Assembly (NCBI RefSeq): GCF_902491285.1
Contig: NZ_CABUHK010000140.1
Coordinates: 1 to 6,836 of the forward strand
DNA: 6,836 nt
Direction of reading: 5' to 3'
DNA from: an uncultured Bacteroides sp.
GTDB taxonomy: Bacteria; Bacteroidota; Bacteroidia; Bacteroidales; Bacteroidaceae
Shown here: positions 1 through 6,475 of the stretch, one piece after another
Position numbering within the stretch: the first letter of the stretch is position 1
Layout of the letters: each line of letters starts with the position of its first letter
Notes under the pieces: model-generated
What the model was told of the DNA's origin: nothing
What the model saw: only the letters and a program-made list of their open reading frames with translations
Database searches by the model: none
Position numbers and translations under genes: made by a program

Positions 1-53
1 TATTCGGCTTCACAGCCGGGTTTCAAATACATTTTAAATGCTTCTCGTTTCAT
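1..53 (-). CDS. rhaM: L-rhamnose mutarotase, N-terminal fragment (cut by window edge)
   Basis: Reading leftward from the ATG at 53-51, 17 complete codons give MKREAFKMYLKPGCEAE, and the next codon begins TA (probably Tyr). This matches the start of RhaM-type L-rhamnose mutarotases, in which a short first strand (K/R-x-A-F-x-M-x-[LV]-x-P) is followed by an E-x-Y-x-x-R-H segment. The enzyme interconverts the alpha and beta anomers of L-rhamnose. There is no signal peptide, so it should act in the cytoplasm, unlike the exported enzymes upstream. Its start lies 25 bases after the GH105 stop with no obvious promoter between, so it is probably the third gene of the minus-strand operon. No clear Shine-Dalgarno sequence is visible, as is usual in Bacteroides. 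The rest of the gene (family length is about 100 residues) lies outside the window, so the call rests on 17 residues plus fitting context. Confidence 0.75.
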   Translation of the reverse strand, partial: MKREAFKMYLKPGCEAE

Positions 54-78
54 GGCTTTAATCTATATTTAAAGTTAA

Positions 79-1485
79 TTACTTAGTGTCTTCCGTATCG
101 ACTGCGAAGATAGGAGCCGTCGTCTTTTGTTTTACTTGATAATACTGAACGGCACTGTCGTTCATCTGCGGATACTGGTTCTTCAGCAAGCGAATCATTT
201 CCGCACCTGCCCAAAGCACCAGTCCGTATCCGTGCGCTGCATATACATTGACCGGACGGTAATAATAAAAAGCAGGGTCAAAAGCCATTCCCGTACCTAC
301 ACAAGTGCCTTCCACCTGACCTTCCGCATTGATTTTCCCGGCTACGGCATGCCAGCCCAGATGAGCGACAGGGCCATAAGCGATTGCATCAATCCAGCCT
401 TTATTTATGGCGTGCGCCAGGCAGTAGACATAAATCGCGGTAGCGGAAGTCTCAAGATAAGAGTCGTTACGGTCGAGCAGTTGATGCCAAAGCCCTTCCC
501 CGCTCTGCAAAGCTGTCACGCCACGCACGTGAGCCCGGAAGTAGTCCATTACTTTCGCACGTTGGGGATAATCTTCCGGCAATACGTCAAGCAGTTCGCA
601 GGCCGTCAGCATCGCCCATCCATTGGCACGTGCCCAGCAAAAAGCAGGATGGTCGGTGCTGCTTTCCACCCAACCGTGGCGATACAGTCCTTTTTCAGGA
701 ATAAACATACGGTCGGCAAATTGCAGGAATTGTCTTACCGCTTCTGCAAGGTATCTCTCCTTCTGAGCCTTAGCATAGCAACTCATCTGCGCTACTGCGG
801 GGATTCCCATAAACATATCATCCAGCCAGAGCGTATTATGCTGTGGGCGATTGCGGGCAAAGGTTCCGTCTGCCAGGCGGTATTCTTTATTTATGATAAA
901 GTCGAAATAGTTGTCAATCAAGCCGTCCACAGGAAGTGAACTGTCTTTCAGGCGGACTTTTATCATGGCGGCGCATACCGCTCCCGCATCATCCAGTGCA
1001 TGGGGAGTCAGGATTTGCAGCAGTTGAGGGTCAGTTGTCCCTTTCTCCCGGTACACTCGTTTGAAATGCGGAGCTACTTCCGCCAGAAACCGGAAACGGT
1101 TCTGTACATAGTTCATATAACGCTGGTCACCGGTAGTTTCGGTTGCTGCTATCAAGGCGGAATAGGTCACTCCCCATTCGTAGCTTGCCAAACGGAAGGC
1201 ACCTCGTTCCAGTTGCGCTTCCTCTCCCATTGCGGTGTAATCGGTAATCTGTTTGCCTGTGTTCTTGTCTACTACACGGGCGGGAGTTTCCTTATCTATA
1301 TAGGCAAACACACGGTCTACGTCTTTCTTCACTTGTTCAGGAGTCAAATCACCGTAAGTACCCTGATAAGCAGGCTGCAGCAAATGTAAAGGTGTATTGG
1401 AATCATTTACTACTGTTTTCTTTTTCTGTGCACTGACAGGCAAGGCTATCAGTAATGAAGCAATGGCTATGATACGAATATTCAT
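79..1485 (-). CDS. GH105 unsaturated rhamnogalacturonyl hydrolase, exported (468 aa)
   Basis: This is an (alpha/alpha)6-barrel hydrolase of the GH88/GH105 group. Known members hydrate the 4,5-double bond of an unsaturated uronic acid at the non-reducing end and so release it from the adjacent sugar; on RG-I products that sugar is rhamnose. Residues 1-19 form a signal peptide (cleavage likely VSA/QKKK), so the enzyme is probably periplasmic. Family landmarks are HALDDAG at 162-168, WLDDMFMG at 220-227 (D222 is the likely general acid/base, aligning with the Asp of WID in related enzymes), WARANGW at 284-290, ETSAT at 345-349, and HGYGLVLWAGAEM at 418-430. It is longer than the usual ~370-400 residues, with a ~40-residue lead-in after the signal and a polar C-terminal tail from about 438. 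It starts 3 bases after the PL11 stop, so the two are almost certainly co-transcribed. GH105 over GH88 is favoured by context. The exact substrate cannot be read from sequence. Confidence 0.88.
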   Translation of the reverse strand: MNIRIIAIASLLIALPVSAQKKKTVVNDSNTPLHLLQPAYQGTYGDLTPEQVKKDVDRVFAYIDKETPARVVDKNTGKQITDYTAMGEEAQLERGAFRLASYEWGVTYSALIAATETTGDQRYMNYVQNRFRFLAEVAPHFKRVYREKGTTDPQLLQILTPHALDDAGAVCAAMIKVRLKDSSLPVDGLIDNYFDFIINKEYRLADGTFARNRPQHNTLWLDDMFMGIPAVAQMSCYAKAQKERYLAEAVRQFLQFADRMFIPEKGLYRHGWVESSTDHPAFCWARANGWAMLTACELLDVLPEDYPQRAKVMDYFRAHVRGVTALQSGEGLWHQLLDRNDSYLETSATAIYVYCLAHAINKGWIDAIAYGPVAHLGWHAVAGKINAEGQVEGTCVGTGMAFDPAFYYYRPVNVYAAHGYGLVLWAGAEMIRLLKNQYPQMNDSAVQYYQVKQKTTAPIFAVDTEDTK

Positions 1486-1488
1486 CTT

Positions 1489-3330
1489 TTATTTTTTAGG
1501 TATTTTACATCCTCTGAATACGGTACCTTTTAATTCGGGACCGAAGTAGAATCCGGGTTGCGTAGGCTGGTTATAAGCGACATTTTGGGTTACAATGCTG
1601 ATACGGTACACCGGATCTTCCAGGAAAGTATGAAAGCGGTAGTCTGTGGGAATGGTAGAAACGTAAAGCCGTAAAGCTGTATTATCGGCTGTGCGCATCA
1701 ACACTTCTTCGCGCCAGTCGCCGATGATGTCGCCTTGCAGGCAAGGAGTCGCTTTCGTACCGTTATTGGAGAGGGTACCCTCGAAAATGGCGATGCGTTC
1801 GCAGATGCCTTTTTCCCAGTTGTATTTGCTCACGATATTCTTGTCCAGCAGTTCACGCAGCAAATCACCGTCCCACCAGACAGCCATATTGCAAGATAGT
1901 CCTTTCACCCGTTCTTGCACTACTTCGCCTTTCACGCTTCTGATTCCACCGGAAGCTAAAGACCACATTTCAACTCCCGGATAGGTCGGGTCGATATCAG
2001 CCGCCATGCAGCGTCCGACATCGGTATTGCTCTTTATCTGAAACAAGACTTCTCCGGTTGCCGCATCCCTGTATGTACTTCCGTCGCGTTTGTTCTCGTG
2101 GCAATCCCATACTTGCAGACCTTTGCGTGAAGGGTCGAAATGAGTCAGATGAATGGCGTCTCCATGTCCCATTTTGGTAGAATAAAGCCCTTTGCCGTCA
2201 TGGTCGATAGCACATGAGCCATAAATTATCTCATCGCATCCGTCACCGTCCACGTCGCCTACCCGCAAGTTATGGTTTCCTTGTCCGGCATAGTCTTCGC
2301 ATCCAGGGGTATTGCTGTCGAATACCCAACGCTGTTTCAGTTCTTTCCCGTCCCAGTCAAAAGCAGCCAGAACAGTACGGGTATAATAGCCGCGACACAT
2401 CACGACACTCGGATGAACTCCGTCAAGATAAGCCACACAAGCCAGAAAACGGTCACTGCGGTTTGCACGGTTATCCCCCCAGTCCATTAAATTGCCGCGT
2501 TCGGGAATATAATCAATCGTTTTCATGGCTGCTCCAGTCAGTCCGTTAAAGACGGTAAGATATTCAGGTCCTGTCAGGATACGGCCCTGCGGGTTCCGAT
2601 AGTCTGCACTGGCGTCTCCAATTATTTTACCTGTTCCATCCACAGTTCCGTCTGCGGTTTTCATCACGACTTCCGCACGACCGTCACCATCCAAGTCATA
2701 AACCATAAATTGAGTGTAATGCGCTCCGGCACGTACATTCTTTCCCAGGTCGATACGCCACAAGTGCTGCCCGTTTAGTTTATAACAATCAAAAATCACA
2801 GCTCCCGTATAGCCGTCATGCGAATTATCGTGGGCATTGCTCGGATCCCATTTCAGAATAATCTCGTATTCACCGTCACCGTCCACATCACCGATACTTG
2901 CATCATTCGGGGCATAGAAGAAACTTTGTCCCGACGGGGTTGTCCCACCTTCCGGGCGATTCAACGGGATATTCAGATAACCTGCCGGAGCATTCGCCGG
3001 CAGTTGATAACTACTTTCAGTCTTCCCTTTGACAGCTTTGACGGTATAAAGGGCGGGGGCTGTTCCTGTATATGTATCTTGGAAGAAAGTAGCCTCCTTC
3101 ACCGGATGTTTATTTATCTTTTCACCATTTCTATATATATTAAATGATTCATTCATCGGGTCGGAAGAGAGATAACGCCAGGAAACGGCTACGGTAGAAG
3201 GATTCTCACGAATAGCAATGACGCCACGTCCCAAATGTTCACGTTTCAACTTCGTCAAGTCGTAGGCCGGCTGGGCTGCCAGAAAAGCAACCGTCAGACA
3301 CAGGCAAAAAAAGCAGGTTATGTACCTCAT
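1489..3330 (-). CDS. PL11 rhamnogalacturonan-I lyase, exported (613 aa)
   Basis: PL11 lyases cleave the RG-I backbone at Rha-(1,4)-GalA bonds by beta-elimination, leaving an unsaturated galacturonate at the new non-reducing end; they depend on Ca2+. Residues 1-19 are a signal peptide (cleavage likely LAA/QPAY). Residues ~22-118 match the beta-sheet N-terminal domain, beginning YDLTKLKREHLGRGV. From ~130 to the end is the eight-bladed propeller with repeated acidic Ca2+-binding loops: DVDGDGE (148-154), DLDGDGR (212-218), DVDGDGC (359-365) and ADIDPTYPGVE (444-454). Another landmark is GDIIGDWREE at 533-542. The start at 3330 is chosen because the signal peptide begins there. An in-frame ATG at 3423 would add 31 residues ahead of the signal and would place coding sequence across the predicted promoter at 3358-3388. 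Length fits the family (~600). The closest characterised relatives are the YesW/YesX type; endo versus exo action cannot be decided by eye. It is the first gene of the minus-strand operon. Confidence 0.93.
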   Translation of the reverse strand: MRYITCFFCLCLTVAFLAAQPAYDLTKLKREHLGRGVIAIRENPSTVAVSWRYLSSDPMNESFNIYRNGEKINKHPVKEATFFQDTYTGTAPALYTVKAVKGKTESSYQLPANAPAGYLNIPLNRPEGGTTPSGQSFFYAPNDASIGDVDGDGEYEIILKWDPSNAHDNSHDGYTGAVIFDCYKLNGQHLWRIDLGKNVRAGAHYTQFMVYDLDGDGRAEVVMKTADGTVDGTGKIIGDASADYRNPQGRILTGPEYLTVFNGLTGAAMKTIDYIPERGNLMDWGDNRANRSDRFLACVAYLDGVHPSVVMCRGYYTRTVLAAFDWDGKELKQRWVFDSNTPGCEDYAGQGNHNLRVGDVDGDGCDEIIYGSCAIDHDGKGLYSTKMGHGDAIHLTHFDPSRKGLQVWDCHENKRDGSTYRDAATGEVLFQIKSNTDVGRCMAADIDPTYPGVEMWSLASGGIRSVKGEVVQERVKGLSCNMAVWWDGDLLRELLDKNIVSKYNWEKGICERIAIFEGTLSNNGTKATPCLQGDIIGDWREEVLMRTADNTALRLYVSTIPTDYRFHTFLEDPVYRISIVTQNVAYNQPTQPGFYFGPELKGTVFRGCKIPKK

Positions 3331-3357
3331 AGTTTTATCGATTATCAAATTACCCCA

Positions 3358-3388
3358 CAAATGTAAGGGAAGCGGGCTATTGATAAAA
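3358..3388 (-). promoter_or_regulatory. Predicted Bacteroides-type promoter for the PL11 operon
   Basis: On the minus strand the -7 element TACATTTG (3365 down to 3358) fits the Bacteroides consensus TAnnTTTG exactly. Nineteen bases upstream is TTTT (3388-3385), a 3-of-4 match to the -33 TTTG. Transcription would start near 3350, giving a leader of about 20 bases before the ATG at 3330. This supports that start over the in-frame ATG at 3423. The assignment is by consensus only. Confidence 0.55.
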
Positions 3389-3409
3389 TAGAATATCGTA
3401 CAGAAATAT

Positions 3410-3450
3410 GTAGAAATCATCATAAAGTATACTTTCGAGGCTATTTCTAC
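3410..3450. promoter_or_regulatory. Nested 41-bp dyad, candidate operator between divergent promoters
   Basis: GTAGAAAT (3410-3417) is the exact reverse complement of ATTTCTAC (3443-3450). Between them lies a perfect 12-bp palindrome, AAAGTATACTTT (3424-3435). The two symmetries share nearly the same centre (3430 and 3429.5). A further copy of AGAAAT lies at 3402-3407, exactly 10 bp from AGAAAT at 3412-3417. The dyad sits upstream of both predicted promoters, about 22 bp from the PL11 -33 box and 42 bp from the GH105 -33 box, where an activator serving both arms could bind. RG-I loci in Bacteroides are usually controlled by hybrid two-component regulators, but none is encoded here, so the binding protein is unknown. 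Confidence 0.45.
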
Positions 3451-3491
3451 CTATCTTGTGAACAAAATTAAAGACATATGCACGAAAATCC

Positions 3492-3523
3492 ATTGAAAAA
3501 AAGAAGCACGTCCCTTACCTTTG
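3492..3523 (+). promoter_or_regulatory. Predicted Bacteroides-type promoter for the GH105-CE12 arm
   Basis: TACCTTTG at 3516-3523 is an exact match to the -7 consensus TAnnTTTG. ATTG at 3492-3495, with a 20-bp spacer, matches the -33 TTTG at three of four bases. Transcription would start near 3530, leaving a leader of about 45 bases before the ATG at 3575. The TTG at 3521-3523, in frame with the gene and a possible alternative start, lies inside the -7 box and would not be transcribed. Confidence 0.65.
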
Positions 3524-3574
3524 CAATTAGAAATTATTATAAACAGTGAACTAATAAAACAGAACTATTGCACC

Positions 3575-4717
3575 ATGAAGAAATCACTATTCTCATTCTT
3601 TACAGTAACACTTCTTTTTTGCCTGACGACCGTAAATCCAGCCGCTGCACAAGAGCTGCCTGCACAAAAGGAGACTTTAGAGACTATTATAAAGGTAAAC
3701 GACTACTTTATGAAAAAGTACGCCGATTATACCATTCCCAGTTTTTACGGTCGTGTGCGTCCCAGCAACATATGGACTCGCGGCGTATATTACGAAGGAC
3801 TGATGTCTTTATATAGCATTTACCCGCGCGAAGATTATTATCGCTACGCCTACGACTGGGCGGACTTCCACAAATGGGGAATGCGCAACGGAAACACCAC
3901 CCGCAACGCCGACGACCACTGTTGCGGACAAACTTATATCGACCTATATAATATATGTCCGTCCGACCCGAACATGATTCGGAATATCAAGGCGAGCATC
4001 GACATGGTGGTGAACACTCCGCAAGTAAACGACTGGTGGTGGATTGACGCCGTACAAATGGCAATGCCTATCTTCGCCAAGTTCGGCAAAATGACCGGAG
4101 AGCAGAAGTACTACGACAAGATGTGGGATATGTACTATTATACACGCAGCCAGCATGACGAGACGGGTATGTTCAACCAGAAAGACGGTCTGTGGTGGCG
4201 CGACCAGGATTTTAATCCGCCGTATAAGGAACCGAACGGTGAAGATTGCTACTGGAGCCGTGGAAACGGCTGGGTATATGCCGCTTTAGTACGTGTATTG
4301 GATGAAATTCCTGCTGACGAGAAACACCGTCAGGACTATATCAACGACTTCCTAGCCATGAGCAAGGCATTGAAAAAGTGCCAGCGCGAAGACGGCTTCT
4401 GGAATGTCAGCCTTCATGACCCTACGAACTTTGGCGGGAAAGAGACTTCCGGCACGGCACTGTTTGTGTACGGAATGGTTTGGGGAGTTCGCAACGGACT
4501 GCTCGACCGCAAGGAATATCTCCCGATTGCTTTAAAGGCATGGAATGCAATGGTGAAAGATGCTGTTCATCCGAACGGTTTCCTAGGATATGTACAAGGT
4601 ACAGGTAAGGAGCCCAAAGACGGCCAACCGGTTACTTATAAGAGTGTTCCCGACTTTGAAGATTACGGAGTAGGTTGCTTCCTGCTTGCCGGAACTGAGA
4701 TTTATAAATTAAAATAA
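3575..4717 (+). CDS. GH105 unsaturated rhamnogalacturonyl hydrolase, exported (380 aa)
   Basis: This is a second member of the GH88/GH105 barrel family, predicted to remove 4,5-unsaturated galacturonate from the non-reducing end of lyase-generated RG-I fragments. A signal peptide spans residues 1-25 (cleavage likely AAA/QELP), so it should be periplasmic. Landmarks are NADDHCCGQTY at 111-121, WWWIDAVQMA at 154-163 (D158 is the likely catalytic Asp), YWSRGNGW at 226-233, ETSGT at 290-294, and YGVGCFLLAGTE at 364-375. The length is normal for the family. The start at 3575 is chosen because it opens the signal peptide; upstream in-frame codons overlap the promoter. It shares only the family motifs with the GH105 at 79-1485, so the two are not a recent duplication and may differ in substrate size or linkage. 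CE12 follows after 123 bases on the same strand. Confidence 0.9.
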   Translation: MKKSLFSFFTVTLLFCLTTVNPAAAQELPAQKETLETIIKVNDYFMKKYADYTIPSFYGRVRPSNIWTRGVYYEGLMSLYSIYPREDYYRYAYDWADFHKWGMRNGNTTRNADDHCCGQTYIDLYNICPSDPNMIRNIKASIDMVVNTPQVNDWWWIDAVQMAMPIFAKFGKMTGEQKYYDKMWDMYYYTRSQHDETGMFNQKDGLWWRDQDFNPPYKEPNGEDCYWSRGNGWVYAALVRVLDEIPADEKHRQDYINDFLAMSKALKKCQREDGFWNVSLHDPTNFGGKETSGTALFVYGMVWGVRNGLLDRKEYLPIALKAWNAMVKDAVHPNGFLGYVQGTGKEPKDGQPVTYKSVPDFEDYGVGCFLLAGTEIYKLK

Positions 4718-4840
4718 AGATAGTTTTCAATAAGGTTAAGAATAATCACCCATTAGGTTTAAGTAGAGGTTAGTTTGTAGTTAGCTCCCTCACTGACAGG
4801 TTTCGGACAGGTCAGTGAGGGATTTCAAAGAAAACAGAAA
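4718..4840 (+). other. GH105-CE12 intergenic leader without a clear promoter
   Basis: This 123-base gap is wider than the 3- and 25-base gaps of the minus arm. No good -33/-7 pair is present: TTAGTTTG at 4770-4777 is one base off the -7 consensus but has no TTTG at the right distance. Three similar short words occur: AAGGTTAAG (4732-4740), TAGGTTTAAG (4754-4763) and GAGGTTAG (4766-4773). A strong hairpin occupies 4786-4822. CE12 is therefore probably read from the promoter at 3492-3523 through this leader, but a separate start cannot be excluded. Confidence 0.4.
4786..4822 (+). terminator. 12-bp perfect hairpin ahead of CE12 (attenuator or partial terminator?)
   Basis: TCCCTCACTGAC (4786-4797) pairs perfectly with GTCAGTGAGGGA (4811-4822) around a 13-base loop. 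The stem has 7 G-C pairs of 12. It is followed only by TTTC, so a classic U-tract is missing. It ends 18 bases before the CE12 ATG, leaving the immediate upstream region unpaired. It may reduce read-through from GH105, protect an mRNA end after processing, or tune CE12 translation; sequence does not decide. The stem itself is certain, its role is not. Confidence 0.5.
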
Positions 4841-6475
4841 ATGAAAAACAAGTTGTTTCAGTATGTATGCGGACTGATAATCACCGCATGCAGTCTGCAA
4901 ATGCAGGCACAGAATAAGGTAGCTGCTCCTATGAAAGATGTCAACCAAGTGATTGACAATACGCTGGATAGCCTGAACAAAGCACGTACGTCAAGACCGG
5001 AAGCGGGTTCGAGCCGTAAGGGCAATAACCCTGTATTGTTCTTGGTGGGAAACTCCACCATGCGCACCGGAACTTTGGGAAACGGCAACAACGGTCAATG
5101 GGGCTGGGGATACTATGCAGGCGAATCTTTCGATTCCGACCGGATTACAGTAGAGAATCACGCGTTGGGCGGAACCAGCAGCCGCACTTTCTACAACCGT
5201 CTCTGGCCGGATGTAATCAAGGGTGTGCGCCCGGGAGACTGGGTAATCATCGAATTGGGACACAACGACAATGGTCCTTATGATAGCGGACGTGCCCGCG
5301 CCTCTATTCCGGGAATCGGCAACGATACACTGAACGTGACAATCAAAGAAACCGGAGTAAAAGAAACCGTATATACTTACGGTGAATATATGCGCCGCTT
5401 CATCCGTGACGTAAAGGAGAAAGGCGCACATCCTATCCTGTTCTCTCTCACTCCCCGCAATGCCTGGGAAGATAAGGACAGCACCATTGTCAAACGTGTC
5501 AACAAGACTTTCGGATTATGGGCGAAGCAGGTGGCGGAACAACAGAATGTCCCTTTCATTGATTTGAATGATATCACTGCCCGCAAGTTCGAGAAGTTCG
5601 GCAAGGATAAGGTGAAATATATGTTCTATATCGACCGAATTCACACCAGCGCTTTCGGCGCCAAAGTAAACGCCAAGTCTGCTGCAGAAGGAATACGTGC
5701 GTATAAAGGACTGGAATTAGCCAATTATCTGAAACCTGTCGAACAGGATACCGTGACAGGTTCCAGCCGCAAGGAAGGACGTCCGGTATTGTTCACTATC
5801 GGCGACAGCACGGTCAGAAATGAAGATAAAGACAAGAACGGTATGTGGGGCTGGGGAAGTGTAATAGCTGACGAGTTCAACTTGGATAAGATTTCCGTAG
5901 AAAATCGTGCGATGGCAGGACGTAGTGCACGTACTTATCTGGATGAAGGTCGTTGGGATAAAGTATATAATGCCCTGCAACCGGGAGATTTCGTACTTAT
6001 TCAGTTCGGTCACAACGACGCTGGAGCTATAAATACGGGAAAAGCCCGTGCCGAATTACCCGGATCGGGAGATGAAAGTAAGGTCTTTCTTATGGAAAAG
6101 ACAGGCAAATACCAAGTTGTTTATACTTTCGGCTGGTATCTTCGTAAGTTTATCAGGGACGTTCAAGAAAAAGGGGCAACCCCTATCGTACTCAGCCATA
6201 CTCCACGCAACAAATGGAAAGACGGAAAGATAGAACGCAACACAGAATCTTTCGGCAAATGGACACGAGAGTCTGCGGAAGCTACCGGAGCTTACTTTAT
6301 CGACCTGAATAAAATTAGTGCCGATAAACTTGAAAAGAAAGGTGTAAAGAAGGCAGCAGCTTACTACAATCACGACCACACGCACACTTCTTTGAAAGGA
6401 GCGCACATGAATGCCAAAAGTATTGCGGAAGGGGTGAAAAAGACCGATTGTCCACTAAAGAGCTATTTAAAATAA
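4841..6475 (+). CDS. CE12 rhamnogalacturonan acetylesterase with two tandem SGNH domains (544 aa)
   Basis: SGNH-fold carbohydrate esterases of family CE12 remove acetyl groups from galacturonate in RG-I, which helps lyases reach the backbone. Two homologous domains follow an N-terminal signal and a ~35-residue linker. Domain 1 (~63-298) has GNST at 70-73 (S72 nucleophile), G111, GHND at 140-143 (N142 for the oxyanion hole), and D265/H268. Domain 2 (~314-544) has GDST at 321-324 (S323), G360, GHND at 390-393 (N392), and D512/H515. Both tetrads are complete, so both domains may be active, although domain 1 has Asn instead of Asp before the nucleophile. Each is preceded by SSRK and ends near a YLK. 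Single-domain CE12 proteins are about 230-270 residues, so this is double length. Residues 1-23 fit signal peptidase I (MQA/QNK), but ITAC at 14-17 also resembles a lipobox. The ATG at 4841 directly opens the signal. It is the last gene before the hairpin at 6518. Confidence 0.92.
   Translation: MKNKLFQYVCGLIITACSLQMQAQNKVAAPMKDVNQVIDNTLDSLNKARTSRPEAGSSRKGNNPVLFLVGNSTMRTGTLGNGNNGQWGWGYYAGESFDSDRITVENHALGGTSSRTFYNRLWPDVIKGVRPGDWVIIELGHNDNGPYDSGRARASIPGIGNDTLNVTIKETGVKETVYTYGEYMRRFIRDVKEKGAHPILFSLTPRNAWEDKDSTIVKRVNKTFGLWAKQVAEQQNVPFIDLNDITARKFEKFGKDKVKYMFYIDRIHTSAFGAKVNAKSAAEGIRAYKGLELANYLKPVEQDTVTGSSRKEGRPVLFTIGDSTVRNEDKDKNGMWGWGSVIADEFNLDKISVENRAMAGRSARTYLDEGRWDKVYNALQPGDFVLIQFGHNDAGAINTGKARAELPGSGDESKVFLMEKTGKYQVVYTFGWYLRKFIRDVQEKGATPIVLSHTPRNKWKDGKIERNTESFGKWTRESAEATGAYFIDLNKISADKLEKKGVKKAAAYYNHDHTHTSLKGAHMNAKSIAEGVKKTDCPLKSYLK

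Noticed and set aside
127..939. Long plus-strand open frame (270 codons) opposite the minus-strand GH105
   Set aside because: It is entirely antisense to a gene with clear family motifs, has no recognisable domain, and its open state follows from the codon use of the opposite strand.
3346..3352. Minus-strand TAATTTG as an alternative PL11 -7 box
   Set aside because: Its internal spacing is one base short of TAnnTTTG, whereas the exact match at 3358-3365 is better placed.
4770..4777. TTAGTTTG as a promoter -7 box for CE12
   Set aside because: It is one base off consensus and no TTTG-like -33 element lies 19-21 bases upstream.
4991..5431. Minus-strand open frame (146 codons) inside CE12, and a similar one at 6056-6406
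   Set aside because: Both are antisense shadows of the CE12 domains, without promoter or family resemblance.
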